Origin: Streptomyces humicola
GTDB taxonomy: Bacteria; Actinomycetota; Actinomycetes; Streptomycetales; Streptomycetaceae
Direction of reading: 5' to 3'
DNA length: 64,000 bases
Assembly (NCBI RefSeq): GCF_024436035.1
Contig: NZ_JANFNG010000005.1
Coordinates: 186,001 to 250,000, forward strand
A model generated the notes under the pieces. It did no database searches and was not told where the DNA came from. It saw nothing but the letters and a program-made list of their open reading frames with translations. Both the position numbers and the translations under genes were made by a program. The first letter of the stretch is position 1. Every line of letters begins with the position of its first letter. Shown piece by piece: positions 61,114 to 64,000 of this stretch.

Positions 61114-61743
61114 ATGAGCGCTGTCCACCGCAGGCAGAGCAACCCGCCGTGCCGGACGCCGGGACCGGGTGAAATCGGCCGCGCCCTGCGTCGATCTGCC
61201 GCCTCCGGGCATCCCGCCGGCCCGCAGGCTCTCAGTACACGCCTGTTGGTCGGTGGACGGCTACTGATTCTCTCCGCCGGGCTGCTCGCCGCCGCCGGCA
61301 TGATCGGCCACATCATCGGTCTGATCCTGCTGACCACCACGGTCGGCCCCACCGGGTATCTCTTGCTGGCGCACCCGGACACCGAAGCCGCCCAGGTACG
61401 CTGCGCCGCACTGGGCCACCTGGCGGCAACCGTCTGCGGACTGGCCTGCCTAGCCGCCTTCGGTCTGTGGAGCCGCCCCTCCATCGCTCAGCAGGGCGCC
61501 GACAGCCTGCCGCAGATCGGCGCCCAAGCTCTGGCCGTCGGCCTGACACTGCTCGCCCTCGTCGCCCTCAATGCCGACCACCCGCCGGCCGCCGCAACCG
61601 CCTTGATGATCACCTCCGGCATAGCCCGGCCAGGACCGCCGCTGTATGGCATGCTCATCGGCCTGGCCATCGTGATCACCACTGCAGCCGCACTCGCCAA
61701 GGTTCCATGGCTCCGCGAACGCACCCGCCGCACATTCCACTGA
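61114..61743 (+). CDS. HPP-family integral membrane protein
   Basis: A 209-aa protein with four hydrophobic segments. The family-defining part is ALNADHPPAAATALMITSGI (the HPP triplet), preceded by GPTGYLLLAHPDTEAAQVRC and GHLAATVCGLACLAAFGLW. HPP proteins are linked to nitrite/anion transport in some bacteria and plants (family knowledge). It lies downstream of operator 4 and near the CLC and SulP anion transporters. Confidence 0.85.
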   Translation: MSAVHRRQSNPPCRTPGPGEIGRALRRSAASGHPAGPQALSTRLLVGGRLLILSAGLLAAAGMIGHIIGLILLTTTVGPTGYLLLAHPDTEAAQVRCAALGHLAATVCGLACLAAFGLWSRPSIAQQGADSLPQIGAQALAVGLTLLALVALNADHPPAAATALMITSGIARPGPPLYGMLIGLAIVITTAAALAKVPWLRERTRRTFH

Positions 61744-61836
61744 CGCATGGAACCCGCAGGACATTTGGGATCATCGCCGGTGTTCCCCCACCCGCACCTG
61801 CAGGCCCGGCAGATCGGCGTGCCGAGGTCTTCACTT

Positions 61837-61849
61837 TTGCACGGTGCAA
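61837..61849. promoter_or_regulatory. MarR-type operator 5
   Basis: TTGCA-CGG-TGCAA, a perfect palindrome 57 bp upstream of the zinc-ribbon gene; same half-sites as operator 1. Confidence 0.55.
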
Positions 61850-61906
61850 TCGTAGGATGAGATTAGGAGGGCTCCACAGGCGAGGCCCGAGTTCAGGTGT
61901 GCCGGG

Positions 61907-62161
61907 GTGATGACCGTGACGGCTCAGAGTGTGCATGAGGCGTATTCCTTCGTATGCCTGCGGTGCGGGTTCGGATGGGAGCAGGAGTACGAAATCCGGC
62001 ACGCCACGAACCTGTCCGGACACCTGTGCGCCCAGTACTTCACCGACGGGCGACGCGTCCCCTCTCCGCTGACACAGGCCAAGTGCCCATCCTGCGACGG
62101 CCGACGGATCCGCACTCTGCGATCCGGGCGCGTCACCGCCGCACACCTCTTCCCGAGCTGA
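61907..62161 (+). CDS. small zinc-ribbon protein
   Basis: An 84-aa protein with two Cys pairs, CLRCGFGWEQEYEIR near the N terminus and CPSCDGRRIRTLRSGRV near the C terminus, forming a probable four-Cys zinc ribbon. GGGGTG precedes the ATG. Such proteins are common in streptomycetes but uncharacterised. It is the last member of the operator-linked group. Confidence 0.75.
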   Translation: MMTVTAQSVHEAYSFVCLRCGFGWEQEYEIRHATNLSGHLCAQYFTDGRRVPSPLTQAKCPSCDGRRIRTLRSGRVTAAHLFPS

Positions 62162-62986
62162 ACGCAACAGGCCGCCACCGTGCGCTGCAAGCGTCGGTAC
62201 ACCTCGGAGGCTCTACACCGCGCAGGATCGCAGACAATCGATATGTGCTTGACGCGAGGACGAGAGTCCGACACATCAACGGCAAGAGCCGTTGATCGAC
62301 TTCACGGGCCATCTCGCGAACAGCTTCTTCCGCTACGGCCAACCACCTCCGCAGCACGGTGATGGAGGGAACGACGAGCCCTGTTGCGGGACCGGGTCAT
62401 CGGCTACACGGATGCCGAGAAGGGATCACGGGGCGGGCCAGTCGTCGCTGACGCATGCGTACGCCGCGGGTCCAGCATGGAGGTCGCGTCCGGGTATTCG
62501 TGAACATCGGCAACCCGCGCCGTCAGCCGACAGCCGACAGCCGACAGCCGACAGGGAGAAGCCCGAGCCCCGCGTTCGCTGGTCCGAACCGGCCTGATCC
62601 CACGCTGCAGTCCGCGTGCCCGTCCCGCGTAAGGGACACCGCTGAGGGCCGATAATCGGAATACAACGGGCTGGTTGCGATGGGCATATGTGGTGTGCCA
62701 TCGTAAATTTTGGCGCGCAGCGCCCATGGCTTTCAAAGGACTCCTGTGGTCGAATCATCCTTTCGTCTGCGGGAGTTTGGATTCCGCGTACTCGGCTCCT
62801 TCTGGAGCGGCGCGGTGCCGCATCCTGGAGCGGCTGGGGAGGGCTTTGCGGTGTTCATATCTGCGACGGATCGTCTCGGACGCTGATTTTTTCCGGTCAT
62901 CTGACTGAGCCGTAGCTGTGCAGCGCTCGCGGTGTATCCGCGCGCTTCCTTTCCCCGCGCCCGGAGTTCGGAAGGGACGGCCATCA
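62162..62986. other. 825-bp gap with no confident gene; short tandem repeat
   Basis: CAGCCGA is repeated four times in tandem at 62524-62551. The last 300 bases (about 62680-62980) are less GC-rich than the surroundings and contain the promoter of the SulP gene. Frames on both strands lack motifs. Confidence 0.4.
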
Positions 62987-64000
62987 ATGAGTCGCTCCGG
63001 CCATGGAAACCCCTGCCCTGCGTGGCGAGTTGTCCGGCGGCTGGTGGCGGTCCGGCCTACGTGGCACGACCTCGCGTCGATGGGCTGCTCTCCGCGCAAG
63101 GACGTCATGGCCGGCGTTGTCGTGGCGATCGCGACGCTTCCCGCAGCCCTGGGCCTCGGTGTTGCTTCCGGGCTGGGGGCCTCTGCGGGAATCGTCAGTG
63201 CCGTGGTGGCTGGAGCCGTCGCGGCCGTGCTCGGGGGATCGAATCTGCAGGTCACCGGACCGACCGGGATCCTGTTGGTGGTCCTGGCGCCCGTCGTCCG
63301 CGCTGATGGCCCGCCAGCGGCCTTCAGTGTCGGACTGATGGCCGGTGTGCTGCTCATCGTTCTGGCCCTCAGCGGCGTGAGCCGCTTCATGCGCTACGTG
63401 CCGGTGTCGGTCGTCGAAGGGTTCACGGTGGGCTGTGCCATCGTGATCGTCCTGCGTCAGCTCCCCATGGCATTGGGCCAGACCGCCAGGCATGCTGATC
63501 TCGCCATCGTCACGGCGGTCAAGGCGATCGTGCACTTCGTCGCGCATCCGCATTGGCTCACGGTCGCCGTCGCAGGTGGCGCACTGCTCGTGCGACTGAT
63601 CGAGAGCCAGTTGCGACTGCCTGGACCGTTCACTGTCCTTGCCGTGGTCGCTACGACGGCGTTGGCTCAAACGGCACACCTCCCCTTGCAGCGCATCGGG
63701 CACGTCGCTGCCGGTCCGCCCGTCTTCTCCCCGCACTTCCTGAGGCTCTCTTCGCTACCGGATCTGTTGCCCTCGGCGGTCCTGCTGGCCGTGCTGGTGG
63801 CCTTCGAGTCACTCATGGCACTCTCCGCCGCAGAAGTAATCGGCGCGGACGAACACCCCGATAGTGACCGAGAGTTGTTCGGACAGGGCGTGGCCAATCT
63901 GACCGTGTCGCTCTTCGGGGGGTTGCCGGCCACCGGTGCCGTGATGCGCACCGCCGTCAACGCCCGCGTCGGGGCTACCTCGCGCCTGGCATCCTTGGTG
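62987..64000 (+). CDS. SulP-family anion transporter, cut by the window end
   Basis: The first 338 codons of a SulP (SLC26-like) transporter. After a short cytosolic start (MSRSGHGNPCPAWRVVRRLV) come ARPTWHDLASMG-like lead-in and membrane segments: DVMAGVVVAIATLPAALGLG, GIVSAVVAGAVAAVLGGSNL, QVTGPTGILLVVLAPVV, and LFGGLPATGAVMRTAVNARV, the conserved SulP substrate-site segments. GGAAGGGA is upstream of the ATG at 62987. The C-terminal part, possibly with STAS or carbonic-anhydrase domain, lies outside the window. Bicarbonate or sulfate are the usual substrates. Confidence 0.88.
   Translation, partial: MSRSGHGNPCPAWRVVRRLVAVRPTWHDLASMGCSPRKDVMAGVVVAIATLPAALGLGVASGLGASAGIVSAVVAGAVAAVLGGSNLQVTGPTGILLVVLAPVVRADGPPAAFSVGLMAGVLLIVLALSGVSRFMRYVPVSVVEGFTVGCAIVIVLRQLPMALGQTARHADLAIVTAVKAIVHFVAHPHWLTVAVAGGALLVRLIESQLRLPGPFTVLAVVATTALAQTAHLPLQRIGHVAAGPPVFSPHFLRLSSLPDLLPSAVLLAVLVAFESLMALSAAEVIGADEHPDSDRELFGQGVANLTVSLFGGLPATGAVMRTAVNARVGATSRLASLV

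Noticed and set aside
62524-62551. four tandem CAGCCGA units as a possible CRISPR or satellite
   Set aside because: Seven-base units without spacers; a simple microsatellite only. No CRISPR array was found anywhere in the window.

Overview
The window is high-GC actinomycete chromosome, most likely Streptomyces or a close relative. Evidence: strong G/C third-position bias, frequent GTG and TTG starts, many 1-4 nt stop/start overlaps, F420-type enzymes, a DUF2637 (SpdB-like) protein, LAL-type LuxR regulation, and TTA codons confined, as far as I noticed, to secondary-metabolite genes. No rRNA, intact tRNA or CRISPR array was seen.

Layout. (1) 0.3-3.3 kb: a three-gene plus-strand operon (GMC oxidoreductase, UPF0303 protein, SDR), followed by a broken CBS/BON gene on the minus strand. 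(2) 4.2-16.7 kb: a LacI-controlled sugar locus with a lipoprotein solute-binding protein, two permeases, two tandem GH130 glycoside phosphorylase-like genes created by a local duplication that also left a stub of the permease gene, a Gfo/Idh/MocA dehydrogenase, a secreted glycosidase-like protein, a third GH130-like protein and an aldo/keto reductase. It looks like import and phosphorolytic/oxidative breakdown of a (probably manno-) oligosaccharide. (3) 17-22.4 kb: a scarred accessory zone with a decapitated SDR, an integrase-type transposase remnant, a complete IS110-family element with a probable bridge-RNA leader, a glutathione-transferase-like gene, an SpdB-like gene and short intergenic repeats including a tRNA-like remnant.

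(4) 22.4-43.1 kb: a biosynthetic gene cluster. A LAL/LuxR regulator with a TTA codon and a hotdog thioesterase converge on a 16-gene minus-strand operon (class II DAHP synthase, ACP, KS, dead KS, benzoate-CoA-ligase-like enzyme, KS, dead KS, KS, dead KS, enoyl-reductase-like SDR, ACP, ketoreductase, hydrolase, LLM oxidoreductase, FAD oxidoreductase, methyltransferase). A PhzE-type fused amidotransferase/chorismate enzyme (also with a TTA codon) is divergent. The inferred scheme is that chorismate is turned into an aminobenzoate (anthranilate-like) acid, activated by the ligase, loaded on an ACP, and extended and reduced by three KS/CLF-like pairs.

(5) 43.1-56.5 kb: a segment bounded by two copies of an ~80-bp direct repeat. 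It holds transposon and gene wreckage, a MITE-like 24-bp inverted-repeat element, a DUF6338 membrane protein with a 61-residue partner, and a coupled pair: a 1181-aa protein combining a parallel beta-helix with a CbxX-type AAA+ ATPase, and a 1638-aa TPR-CHAT (caspase-like) protein. This pair is the best candidate for an undescribed conflict/cell-death system. (6) 56.5-64 kb: DUF2752 protein, CLC channel with a frameshifted CBS tail, MarR regulator, PCuAC-like lipoprotein, deazaflavin nitroreductase-like protein, HPP-family membrane protein, zinc-ribbon protein and a SulP transporter cut by the window end. Five copies of a TTGCA-N3-TGCAA-like palindrome lie in the promoters of this block and define a probable local MarR regulon.
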